Shown: positions 27,210-34,686 of the stretch, piece after piece
How the letters are laid out: each line of letters begins with the position of its first letter
Position numbering within the stretch: position 1 is the first letter of the stretch
NCBI GenBank assembly: GCA_026388015.1
Contig: JAPLKO010000063.1
Location: 1-64,000 of the forward strand
DNA: 64,000 nucleotides
Direction of reading: 5' to 3'
Source: Candidatus Firestoneibacteriota bacterium
Lineage (GTDB): Bacteria > Oederibacteriota > D2-FULL-39-29
Position numbers and translations under genes: made by a program
Notes under the pieces: model-generated
What the model was told of the DNA's origin: nothing
Database searches by the model: none
The model's input: the letters and a program-made list of their open reading frames with translations, nothing else

Positions 27210-27347
27210 ATGGAATGCAAAAAAACAGAGAACAAAAAAGAGTGCGCTTGTAAAGACAAGAATTGCGTAAGAAACGGGGTCTGCTGTGAGTGTGTCGCTT
27301 ATCACAGAAAAAAAGGTAATCTTCCGGTCTGTTTAAGAGGTGAATAA
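27210..27347 (+). CDS. Small Cys-rich protein, DUF6485-like (45 residues)
   Basis: A 45-residue protein with eight cysteines, arranged as CACKDKNC, GVCCECVAYHRKKG and PVCLRG. The pattern CxCxxxxCxxxGxCCxCVxYHRxxGxLPxC matches the small DUF6485 family of anaerobic bacteria, as I recall it; the family has no known function but the cysteines suggest metal or FeS binding. CCGGAGG sits 6 bases upstream of the ATG, and it follows nadB closely, so it is probably co-transcribed. Confidence 0.75.
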   Translation: MECKKTENKKECACKDKNCVRNGVCCECVAYHRKKGNLPVCLRGE

Positions 27348-27375
27348 TAATATTGCGTTTAAATAAAGGATAAAA

Positions 27376-27624
27376 GTGCTTAAACCGGCAATATTTCTTG
27401 TAATTTCAATTTTTTTTATGACGTTTGCCCGGTGCGGACATCTTAAGTTTAAAGACCAGCCGCTTTTTAAGGTGATACTTATTAGCTGGTTGATTGTTTT
27501 TGGAATATTTTCGGTTCTGTACCTTAAAGAGAGCCTGCGGTGGAACCATTTGGTCAGTTTTATTTTTATGATAATGGCAGTATTCTTCATGTTTAAGAAA
27601 TGGCAGCAAAAACAATACTATTAA
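27376..27624 (+). CDS. DUF486 (DMT) membrane protein, internally shortened
   Basis: An 82-residue membrane protein beginning with GTG behind AAAGGA. Its first part, IFFMTFARCGHLKFKDQPL and ILISWLIVF, and its last part, SVLYLKESLRWNHLVSF and AVFFMFKKW, match the two ends of DUF486 proteins of about 110 residues. The middle section, which in the family contains EYxLQVPANRIGY and QLKxxQE, is absent, as if about 30 residues had been deleted in frame. The family motif TFAWYGHL is changed to TFARCGHL. It may be a decaying gene. Family function is unknown. Confidence 0.6.
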   Translation: MLKPAIFLVISIFFMTFARCGHLKFKDQPLFKVILISWLIVFGIFSVLYLKESLRWNHLVSFIFMIMAVFFMFKKWQQKQYY

Positions 27625-27678
27625 AGAGAGCTTATCACTGTTATATATGGAAGACCGGAATATTGGCGCCTTTTTGTA

Positions 27679-27705
27679 TTGACTAATCTCCGTTTTTGGT
27701 ATAAT
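27679..27705 (+). promoter_or_regulatory. Promoter of the ilvC-leu operon
   Basis: TTGACT (27679-27684), 15 bases, and an extended -10, TGGTATAAT (27697-27705). The leader of about 45 bases contains no T-box or peptide attenuator that I can see. AAGGAGG precedes ilvC. Confidence 0.65.
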
Positions 27706-27755
27706 ATAGTATTTCATTTGAAAAAAGCAGTTAATTTCCTTAAGGAGGAAGTGTT

Positions 27756-28748
27756 ATGGCTAAGATTTACTACGAAAAAGATGCAGATCTAAAGTTGTTG
27801 AAAGGCAAGACCGTTGCTATTATCGGTTTTGGCAACCAGGGGCATGCTCAGGCGGCAAATCTGAGAGACAGCGGAATCGATGTCGTTATTTGCGAACTCG
27901 AAGGGACACCGGCTTATGATTTGGCCAAAAAAGAAAAATTCAAGATAGTATCAGTGGAAGAGGCTGCAAAAACGGCGGATCTAATCCAGATTTTAACCCA
28001 GGATGATCTCCAGGCGAAGATTTACAAGGATTCAATAGCAAAACATATGAAAAAAGGAAAAACTCTCGTTTTCTCTCACGGTTTCAATATTCATTTTGAC
28101 CAGATTCTTCCGCCTGCGGAGATTGATGTTATAATGATAGCTCCAAAAGGTCCGGGGTTTTTGGTGCGTACCCAGTACGAAGCCGGCATGGGTGTTCCGG
28201 CCTTAATCGCAATTTATCAGAATGCCTCCGGTAAAGCGAAAGAAATTGCGCTTGCGTATGCAAAAGCAATCGGCGCGACCAGAGCAGGTGTTCTGGAAAC
28301 TACCTTCAAGGAAGAAACCGAGACGGATTTATTCGGCGAGCAGGCCGTGCTTTGCGGCGGCGCCTCAGCGCTTGTTAAAGCGGGTTTTGAAACTCTCGTA
28401 GAAGCAGGCTACCAGCCGGAAGTTGCGTACTTTGAATGCTTGCACGAATTAAAACTTATCTGTGATTTAATGTATGAATACGGAATACAGGGCATGAGGT
28501 CCAGAGTATCAACGACCGCCAGGTTTGGCGATTTGGTAATCGGACCCAGGATAGTAAACGACGAAACAAAAAAAGAGATGAAGAAAGTACTGGAAGAAAT
28601 ACAGAACGGAAAGTTTGCAAAGTCCTGGCTGGCGGAGAATTTAGTCGGCAGGCCGCATTTTAACGCGTTAATGAAAAAAGATAACGTTCATCAGATAGAA
28701 AAAGTGGGCAAAGAACTTCGCAGTATGATGACCTGGTTGAAAAAATAA
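27756..28748 (+). CDS. ilvC: Ketol-acid reductoisomerase (NADP+)
   Basis: Class I enzyme of 330 residues that isomerises and reduces acetohydroxy acids to dihydroxy acids in valine, isoleucine and leucine synthesis. The Rossmann motif is [21 protein letters not shown]. The Mg2+ and substrate region shows [11 protein letters not shown], then [22 protein letters not shown] and the C-terminal knot with [17 protein letters not shown]. All key acidic residues are visible. It is the first gene of a group continuing with psd, pssA, leuA, leuC and leuD. The substrate stage after IlvC (IlvD) and LeuB are not in this window. Confidence 0.97.
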   Translation: MAKIYYEKDADLKLLKGKTVAIIGFGNQGHAQAANLRDSGIDVVICELEGTPAYDLAKKEKFKIVSVEEAAKTADLIQILTQDDLQAKIYKDSIAKHMKKGKTLVFSHGFNIHFDQILPPAEIDVIMIAPKGPGFLVRTQYEAGMGVPALIAIYQNASGKAKEIALAYAKAIGATRAGVLETTFKEETETDLFGEQAVLCGGASALVKAGFETLVEAGYQPEVAYFECLHELKLICDLMYEYGIQGMRSRVSTTARFGDLVIGPRIVNDETKKEMKKVLEEIQNGKFAKSWLAENLVGRPHFNALMKKDNVHQIEKVGKELRSMMTWLKK

Positions 28749-28785
28749 GAACAATAAATTACACGATCTAAAAAGGAAAAAAGAG

Positions 28786-28813
28786 AAAGGGGCGGAGTAA
28801 AAACTGCCCCTTT
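28786..28813. promoter_or_regulatory. Hairpin between ilvC and psd, directly before the psd start
   Basis: AAAGGGGC (28786-28793) pairs perfectly with GCCCCTTT (28806-28813); the 12-base loop contains GGAG. ATG of psd is 5 bases after the stem. There is no T-run on the plus strand, so it is unlikely to be a simple terminator in that direction; on the minus strand T-rich sequence follows. It may reduce read-through, stabilise the ilvC mRNA end or present the GGAG to ribosomes. Confidence 0.6.
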
Positions 28814-28818
28814 AAAAA

Positions 28819-29565
28819 ATGAAAAAACAGGCAGAATACATAAAATCAATTAATAAGGAAAAGGCCAGAGAAGAGATGATTCTTCCTTTTCTGCTTGTCT
28901 TTGTTTTTTTTGCGGGTATTGTGCTTCTTGCAAATTATATTTTAATTTGGCGTTTGCAGTGGATAGGCGCAGTTTTTGCGTTTATTGGAATAATAGTATT
29001 GGCATCTTTACTGTACTTTTACCGCGACCCTGAAAGGGTTCCGCCGGCCGGAAAAAATGATATCCTTTGTCCTGCTGACGGCAAGATTGTCGGCGTTGAG
29101 AAAGTAACCGGCGCGCCCGGGCTTAAGGGAAGTTTTATAAGAATCAGCATATTTCTCAATGTGCATAATGTTCATATTCAAAGAATGCCGTTTGCCGCAA
29201 AAATCTTAGATATTAAAACTGTTCCGGGCCGGCTGTTGCCTGCTTTTCACTCGGAGGCAGGGGAAAAAAACAGGCAAAACATTTATATAATAAAGGGAGA
29301 GCTGACTGCTGTAGTGAAGCAGATTGCGGGTGTGTTGGTTCATCGCCCTGTTGCCTGGGTTGAAGCTGGGGATACTTTAAGCGCCGGAGACCGTTTTGGT
29401 ATGATAACTTTTGGTTCCAGGGTCGAGCTTTTTGTGCCGGCTACATGCAATATTACCGCGCTGGAAGACGACATTGTATATGCCGGAACGTCTATACTGG
29501 GTAAGATCTGCAAAGAAAAAGAAAAACCTAACAGGCCTTCAAAAAGGTCTCAAAAGCCCAAATGA
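28819..29565 (+). CDS. psd: Phosphatidylserine decarboxylase proenzyme
   Basis: Makes phosphatidylethanolamine from phosphatidylserine at the membrane. After one or two N-terminal membrane segments come YFYRDPER, CPADGKIVGVE, the paired-His region NVHNVHIQRMP and FHSEAGEKNRQN. The autocatalytic site is G199-S200 in FGMITFGSRVE, where self-cleavage generates the pyruvoyl group. This is the short Psd type common in bacteria and archaea, with an extra basic C-terminal tail. ATG 28819 has no normal ribosome-binding site; Met20 (28876) behind AGAAGAG is a possible alternative. Its stop overlaps pssA by four bases. Confidence 0.93.
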   Translation: MKKQAEYIKSINKEKAREEMILPFLLVFVFFAGIVLLANYILIWRLQWIGAVFAFIGIIVLASLLYFYRDPERVPPAGKNDILCPADGKIVGVEKVTGAPGLKGSFIRISIFLNVHNVHIQRMPFAAKILDIKTVPGRLLPAFHSEAGEKNRQNIYIIKGELTAVVKQIAGVLVHRPVAWVEAGDTLSAGDRFGMITFGSRVELFVPATCNITALEDDIVYAGTSILGKICKEKEKPNRPSKRSQKPK

Positions 29566-30398
29566 AAAAGCAGTTATCTATAATTCCGAATTTGCTTACC
29601 ACCGGCAACTTAGTTTGCGGTTTCCTGGCCATAATCCTTGCGGTAAACGATGCTCTTAAACTTGCAAATTATAACGACTTTGTCCGGCCGTTTGTCTTTT
29701 CAAGCTGGCTGCTGCTCTTGGCGATGATCTTTGATCTTTTGGACGGGATAGTTGCCAGATTGACAAAGACCGACAGCAAATTTGGAATGCAGCTGGATTC
29801 GCTGGCCGATCTCACTTCCTTTGGCGTTGCGCCGGCGGTGATCCTGTACCTGGCAGTATTAAGGTATCACGGCAAAATGGGAGTTTTAATAGCGGCGATT
29901 TATGCAGTCTGCGCAGCGCTTCGTCTGGCAAGGTTTAACTTGATAGACAAGGTGGATCATAAAAACTTTGCCGGCTTGCCGACTCCGGCAGCGGCAGGTG
30001 TTCTGGCCTCCTACGTTTTGTTTTCTCACTGGGGCGAATGGTACTACGCTTCCTCGCCGATACTTTTTCTTGATAAAGTTATCGGCTGGTATGCGGAAAA
30101 TGTAACCAACCTGAACATGAGAGTAATACCGGCGATGATGATACTCATAGCCCTGTTAATGGTGAGTAATTTAAGATTTATATCTTTAAAACAATATGTA
30201 AAGAAAGAAAGAGCGCCCTTTATCGTTTTCGTGGCGGTTGTACTGCTTATATTAATATTGATAATTAAACCGGAGCCGATGTTTTTTGCAGTGACATTAG
30301 GATATGTGGTCTTTGGTCTTGTCAGGGGTGTTTATCTGGAACTAAAAAGAGAGGGGAAGATTGTCAAGAAACAAAAGGAGAAAGCACATGGCAGATAA
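29562..30398 (+). CDS. pssA: CDP-diacylglycerol-serine O-phosphatidyltransferase
   Basis: Membrane enzyme that makes phosphatidylserine, the substrate of Psd. The CDP-alcohol phosphotransferase signature is complete: D58, D61-G62, A65-R66, G75, D79 and D83 in the pattern DxxDGxxARx8GxxxDxxxD. About eight membrane helices follow (278 residues). Start overlaps the psd stop as ATGA and the 3' end overlaps leuA by 11 bases, so the genes are tightly coupled. The pairing of psd and pssA defines a phosphatidylethanolamine branch within an amino-acid operon. Confidence 0.95.
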   Translation: MKKQLSIIPNLLTTGNLVCGFLAIILAVNDALKLANYNDFVRPFVFSSWLLLLAMIFDLLDGIVARLTKTDSKFGMQLDSLADLTSFGVAPAVILYLAVLRYHGKMGVLIAAIYAVCAALRLARFNLIDKVDHKNFAGLPTPAAAGVLASYVLFSHWGEWYYASSPILFLDKVIGWYAENVTNLNMRVIPAMMILIALLMVSNLRFISLKQYVKKERAPFIVFVAVVLLILILIIKPEPMFFAVTLGYVVFGLVRGVYLELKREGKIVKKQKEKAHGR

Positions 30399-31938
30399 AA
30401 TCATAATATTTGATACTACGCTCAGAGACGGGGAGCAGATTCCCGGAGCTTCGCTTACGAGGTTTGAAAAACTTGAAATAGCAAAACAGCTGGAAAAACT
30501 TAATGTGGATGTTATAGAAGCGGGCTTTCCCATATCTTCTCCGGGAGATCTGGAATCCGTAAAAGAAATTGCCCGGGCGGTGAGAAAGCCTGTAATAGCA
30601 GGACTTTGCAGGGCTGTAAAAAAGGATATTGATGCCTGCAGGGAGGCGCTTAAGCCCGCAAAAAGGGGCAGAATACATACTTTTATCGGAACCTCGGACA
30701 TACACATTAAATTTATTACGAATACAACAAGAGAAGAAGTGCTTAGACGTTCCATTGAAGCTGTTAAACTTGCGAGAAACTACTCTGCCGATGTTGAGTT
30801 TTCGGCTATGGATGCCGCCAGGACCGATTTTGATTATCTCTGCAAAATTGTGGAAGAAACAATCAAAGCAGGGGCAAGCACTATAAACATTCCGGATTCG
30901 GTGGGTTATTCCGAACCGGTAGAGCACGGTAAACTCATCCGTGACTTGATGAATAATGTGCCAAACATCAATAAAGCAATAATTGCGGTGCATTGTCACA
31001 ATGATCTCGGGATGGCGACGGCAAACTCGCTTTCTGCGGTTATGAACGGGGCGAGACAGATAGAGTGCACGATAAACGGGCTCGGCGAAAGAGCGGGCAA
31101 TGCCGCGCTTGAAGAAGTGGTAATGGCCCTTAGAGTAAGAAAAGATGTTTATAACCTGGAAACTAACATTAAGACAGAAGAGATATATAAAACGAGTAAG
31201 CTTGTCTCCAGATATACGGGTATTCCCGTTCAACCGAATAAGGCGATAATAGGTCAGAATGCATTTTCCCATGCTTCAGGCATACATCAGGATGCGATAC
31301 TAAAGAAAGAATCAACTTTCGGAATAATGACCCCAAAATCTATAGGCATTACGGGGCACGAACTGGTACTGACCAGCAGGTCAGGGCGCCATGCTTTGTC
31401 CCACAGGCTTTCTGCTCTTGGTTTTGCCGTTGAAGGCGAAGAACTTAATGCAATATATGCAAAATTTCTTGCCGTTGCGGATAAAAAGAAAGAAGTATTT
31501 GATGAGGATCTGCAGGCGCTTATGGAGACCGAAGGAAAAAAAGGGTTCGAAGCCTGCTATTCTCTGGAAGAAATATATGTAGCAACGGGAAATAAAATAA
31601 CACCGACAGCTACGGTAAAGATCAGAATAAAAGGTAAATCGTTTGAAGCGGTGGCGATGGGTGACGGTCCGGTTGATGCCACTTATAAAGCGATAAACAG
31701 TCTCGTAAAAGAAGAGGTCACACTTCTGGATTATCAGCTTCGCTCGATTACCGGCGGTAAAGAAGCCCTCGGAGAAGTGAGTGTCCGTATAAAAAAAGGC
31801 GCTATAGAAGTTAACGGAAGAGGTCTTTCCACAGATGTGATAGAAGCAAGCGCGAGGGCTTATTTGGATGCGCTTTCAAAACTGGAGCGCGCAAAGCACG
31901 CTGATGGCGCAAATAAAAAAAAGAAGGGACACGGATAA
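30388..31938 (+). CDS. leuA: 2-isopropylmalate synthase
   Basis: Condenses acetyl-CoA with 2-ketoisovalerate, the committed step to leucine. TIM-barrel motifs are IFDTTLRDGEQIPGA (Arg-Asp metal site), VEFSAMDAARTD, NIPDSVGY and HCHNDLGMATANS with the two metal-binding His. The linker region FSHASGIHQDAILK and the LeuA regulatory domain from about residue 390 are present, so leucine feedback inhibition is expected. ATG 30388 has AAAAGGAG 7 bases upstream; the earlier frame start at 30361 lies inside pssA without a site. Length, 516 residues, is typical of type 1 LeuA. Confidence 0.93.
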   Translation: MADKIIIFDTTLRDGEQIPGASLTRFEKLEIAKQLEKLNVDVIEAGFPISSPGDLESVKEIARAVRKPVIAGLCRAVKKDIDACREALKPAKRGRIHTFIGTSDIHIKFITNTTREEVLRRSIEAVKLARNYSADVEFSAMDAARTDFDYLCKIVEETIKAGASTINIPDSVGYSEPVEHGKLIRDLMNNVPNINKAIIAVHCHNDLGMATANSLSAVMNGARQIECTINGLGERAGNAALEEVVMALRVRKDVYNLETNIKTEEIYKTSKLVSRYTGIPVQPNKAIIGQNAFSHASGIHQDAILKKESTFGIMTPKSIGITGHELVLTSRSGRHALSHRLSALGFAVEGEELNAIYAKFLAVADKKKEVFDEDLQALMETEGKKGFEACYSLEEIYVATGNKITPTATVKIRIKGKSFEAVAMGDGPVDATYKAINSLVKEEVTLLDYQLRSITGGKEALGEVSVRIKKGAIEVNGRGLSTDVIEASARAYLDALSKLERAKHADGANKKKKGHG

Positions 31939-31998
31939 TTTAATTCCCGTTTGGTATCAGCGGGATCTAATAAAAGAAAACAATAAGGAGATAACTAA

Positions 31999-33258
31999 AT
32001 GGGAATGACAATAACGGAGAAAATACTGGCGGCGCACGCCGGAAAAAAAGAAGTTAGACCCGGAGATCTTATCTGGGCCAAGCTGGATATTGCGCTTGGA
32101 AATGATATTACGGCTCCGATAGCTATAAGCGAATTCAGAGGTTCCGGCGCAAAAAAAGTCTGGGACAAAGATAAGGTTGTACTCGTACCGGATCATTTTA
32201 CGCCGAACAAGGATATAATGTCGGCGGAGCAGTCTAAGATCCTCAGGGATTTTGCCAAAGAGCAGAAATTGAAGTTCTACTTTGAAGTCGGAGAGGTTGG
32301 CGTAGAACACGCGCTTCTTCCGGAAAAAGGTATAGTGACTTCCGGTGATGCTATAATCGGCGCCGATTCACACACTTGCACATACGGCGCACTCGGCGCT
32401 TTCTCGACCGGAGTCGGTTCGACGGATCTTGCCGCAGCTATGATAGGCGGAAAAGTCTGGCTGAAAGTTCCTGAAGCGATGAAATTCGTTTTCAACGGCA
32501 AACTCCCAAAATGGGTTTCCGGTAAAGACCTTATACTCAAGATCATAGGCGATATCGGCGTTGACGGCGCGCTTTACCGTTCAATGGAGTTCACCGGAGA
32601 CGCAATAAGATCGCTTTCCATGGAGAGCCGTCTTTCAATGTGCAATATGGCGATAGAAGCCGGCGGTAAAAACGGAATTATTGAGCCGGATGCTATTACA
32701 AAAGAATATCTAAAAGGCAGAAGCCTCAGGAAACCCGTATTTTATAGCAGTGATAAGGATGCAAAGTATGTTTCCGTAAAGGAGTATGATGCTTCCAAGC
32801 TGGAGCCCATGGTTGCGTTTCCGCACCTGCCTTCGAACACGAAACCGATAAGTAAAGTGGGCAACGTAAAAATAGACCAGGTGGTTATCGGTTCCTGCAC
32901 CAACGGCAGAATTGAAGATATGCGGATAGCGGCTAAGCTCATGAAAGGGAAAAAAGTAGCTCCGTATCTTCGGACGCTAATAATACCTGCTACCCAGGCA
33001 ATATTTAAACAGATGATAAAAGAAGGGCTTATGGAGATATTTATAAACGCAGGCGCAGCTGTCTCGACACCGACTTGCGGGCCCTGCCTTGGCGGGCATA
33101 TGGGAATTCTTGCAGCAGGTGAAAGAGCTCTTGCTACGACTAACAGGAACTTTGTCGGCAGGATGGGTTCGCCGAAAGCAGAAGTGTATCTTTCTAATCC
33201 TGCAGTAGCCGCAGCCTCTGCGATACTCGGAAGAATAGCAGGACCTGAAGAATTATAA
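31999..33258 (+). CDS. leuC: 3-isopropylmalate dehydratase, large subunit
   Basis: Aconitase-family subunit carrying the [4Fe-4S] cluster; with LeuD it isomerises 2- to 3-isopropylmalate. Motifs are [34 protein letters not shown] and [14 protein letters not shown], which provide the three cluster cysteines. At 419 residues it belongs to the short archaeal/anaerobe-type LeuC (close to homoaconitase HacA). AAGGAG is 8 bases upstream. Context with leuA and leuD supports leucine synthesis rather than homocitrate. Confidence 0.93.
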   Translation: MGMTITEKILAAHAGKKEVRPGDLIWAKLDIALGNDITAPIAISEFRGSGAKKVWDKDKVVLVPDHFTPNKDIMSAEQSKILRDFAKEQKLKFYFEVGEVGVEHALLPEKGIVTSGDAIIGADSHTCTYGALGAFSTGVGSTDLAAAMIGGKVWLKVPEAMKFVFNGKLPKWVSGKDLILKIIGDIGVDGALYRSMEFTGDAIRSLSMESRLSMCNMAIEAGGKNGIIEPDAITKEYLKGRSLRKPVFYSSDKDAKYVSVKEYDASKLEPMVAFPHLPSNTKPISKVGNVKIDQVVIGSCTNGRIEDMRIAAKLMKGKKVAPYLRTLIIPATQAIFKQMIKEGLMEIFINAGAAVSTPTCGPCLGGHMGILAAGERALATTNRNFVGRMGSPKAEVYLSNPAVAAASAILGRIAGPEEL

Positions 33259-33263
33259 TAATT

Positions 33264-33365
33264 TTCCTTTCTCTTTAGGGGAAGGAATAAGGTGAGCGCG
33301 ATAAGCATAAGTCTTTTGCATAGAATGTATCCCGGCTCTAACTCTCTAACCTTAAAAAGGAGAGA
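33264..33365. repeat. Intergenic element with a hairpin at each end, between leuC and leuD
   Basis: The left hairpin is TTCCTTTC-TCTTTAGG..GGAAGGAA (33264-33287, 8 bp with one G-T). The right one is TCTCT-aa-CCTT-aaa-AAGG-AGAGA (33343-33365). The two ends are roughly inverted versions of each other, as in REP doublets or short non-autonomous elements. The 133-base gap has no ORF. The right arm lies next to the leuD ribosome-binding region. Confidence 0.5.
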
Positions 33366-33391
33366 ATAATTTAAGTCAACGGAGGAAAGAT

Positions 33392-33880
33392 ATGATCTTC
33401 AAAGGAAAAGTTTTTAAATACAGAGATGATGTAAATACGGACGAGATTATTCCGGCTAGATATCTTAATACTTCTGATCCCAAGGAGCTTGCCAAGCATA
33501 CTATGGAAGATATCGATAAGGATTTTATGAAGAAGATGAAACCGGGGGATATTATTGTCGGAGAGAAGAATTTTGGCTGTGGTTCCTCCAGAGAACATGC
33601 GCCTATTGCCATTAAAGAGGCCGGTGTTTCCTGCGTCATTGCAAAGAGTTTTGCCAGGATTTTTTATAGAAATTCTTTTAATATGGGTCTTCCCATTATT
33701 GAAAGCGCAGCAGCCGTTGAGGGTATTAATACGGGAGACAGCGTCGAAGTGGATACCGAAAAAGGCGAGATAAAAAACCTTACGACGGGCAAGACTTTTA
33801 GAATCGCTGCGTATCCTGCCTTCATGCAGGAATTGATAAAAGCCGGCGGACTTATAAAATATGTGGCAAAGAATAAATAG
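33392..33880 (+). CDS. leuD: 3-isopropylmalate dehydratase, small subunit
   Basis: The swivelling small subunit that pairs with LeuC. It contains [18 protein letters not shown] at the N-terminus and [19 protein letters not shown] with the conserved Ser-Arg loop, then [15 protein letters not shown]. At 162 residues it is the short type that accompanies short LeuC proteins. GGAGG is 6 bases upstream. It ends the recognisable leucine gene group; leuB is not seen. Confidence 0.93.
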   Translation: MIFKGKVFKYRDDVNTDEIIPARYLNTSDPKELAKHTMEDIDKDFMKKMKPGDIIVGEKNFGCGSSREHAPIAIKEAGVSCVIAKSFARIFYRNSFNMGLPIIESAAAVEGINTGDSVEVDTEKGEIKNLTTGKTFRIAAYPAFMQELIKAGGLIKYVAKNK

Positions 33881-33953
33881 GTATTGAGCACAGGATCTTC
33901 CCGCCGAGATTTTGATTCTGTATTTTATGCGGGTAAAGAAATATGGAGAAAAA

Positions 33954-34214
33954 ATGAAAAAAAATAATACCTGGGGGGCAAAAGCAAAAAGAACTTTAAC
34001 CGCTATACTTCCTGTTGCCAAGAACCGCAAAGGTTCCTGCGTTTCCTGCGGTGATTGTTGCAAGCTGCCCAATGTTTGTCCTTTTCTCGCATTTAACGCA
34101 GAAAACAAATCCATATGCACCGCTTACGCGCTAAGACCTTTGAATTGTAGAAAATACCCCCGGACAAGAGATGAATGGCTGACAGAAGGAAAATGCGGTT
34201 ATAACTTTGAATAG
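33954..34214 (+). CDS. YkgJ-type zinc/iron-chelating Cys-cluster protein
   Basis: An 86-residue protein with the CxxCGxCC core: GSCVSCGDCCKLPNVCPFL, then ICTAYALRPLNCRKYP. This is the YkgJ/DUF family of short proteins expected to bind a metal ion or FeS cluster. ATG 33954 has GGAG 6 bases upstream; an earlier Met at 33912 lacks a site. It lies between leuD and a membrane protein gene on the opposite strand. Specific role unknown. Confidence 0.8.
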   Translation: MKKNNTWGAKAKRTLTAILPVAKNRKGSCVSCGDCCKLPNVCPFLAFNAENKSICTAYALRPLNCRKYPRTRDEWLTEGKCGYNFE

Positions 34215-34215
34215 A

Positions 34216-34593
34216 TTAGCCTTTTGAGCTCGCGAGCACACCCAGAATAATTAATAATGTACCTACGATTTTTAAAACTGTTATGGGTTCTTTAAATAGA
34301 AAGATGGAAAAAAAGAAGATAAGCGCATAAGCTAAAGCCTGAAAGGGAAAGGCAAAACTTAAATCTACCATACCGAGTACAAATACCCAAAGTACTGAAC
34401 TTGCGAGAAGCATTACGCAGCCCAGTAGAAACCATACATTAGATACCGTTTTAATTAAGCCGGAAATAAAATTACCGTCAGAAAAGGAAACAGGCCCGGT
34501 CTGATTGGCTCCGAGTTTCCAAAAAACCTGTCCCAGCGCTATGAAAAGCACCGAGACTAATATTAATGTCATAGCTTTTGCGTCTACTGCCAT
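34216..34593 (-). CDS. Small DMT/EamA-like membrane protein
   Basis: A 125-residue protein with four predicted helices, of the drug/metabolite transporter type (SMR or half-EamA size): ALGQVFWKLGANQ near the start, LASSVLWVFVLGMVDLSFAFP with the typical Pro, and KIVGTLLIILGVLASS at the end. The frame can be extended to 34668, but that adds a stretch (KHQKKVAPELS) without family similarity. A TTGCGC-17-TATTAT promoter lies just upstream of the ATG at 34593 and would leave only a very short leader. It may act as a homodimer. Substrate unknown. Confidence 0.7.
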   Translation of the reverse strand: MAVDAKAMTLILVSVLFIALGQVFWKLGANQTGPVSFSDGNFISGLIKTVSNVWFLLGCVMLLASSVLWVFVLGMVDLSFAFPFQALAYALIFFFSIFLFKEPITVLKIVGTLLIILGVLASSKG

Positions 34594-34642
34594 AATGTAA
34601 ACATAATAACATATAGAAAGCTCCGGCGCAACTTTTTTCTGA

Positions 34643-34662
34643 TGTTTATCATATAATAAACA
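34643..34662. promoter_or_regulatory. Palindromic operator candidate upstream of feoB
   Basis: TGTTTAT-CATATA-ATAAACA is a perfect 7-bp inverted repeat with a 6-base spacer. It lies in the -35 region of a feoB -10 box (TAAAAT, 34675-34680) and itself contains TATAAT at 34652-34657. A DtxR-family regulator gene lies two genes downstream, making an iron-dependent operator the obvious hypothesis. Confidence 0.55.
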
Positions 34663-34686
34663 CGGCAAAACCTGTAAAATATTAAT

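Noticed and set aside
27706-27755. T-box or leader-peptide attenuator before ilvC
   Set aside because: Leader is about 45 bases; no T-box motif or Leu/Val/Ile-rich short ORF.
30364-31272. 302-codon open frame on the minus strand opposite leuA
   Set aside because: Composition is that of an antisense shadow; leuA on the plus strand has full motif support.
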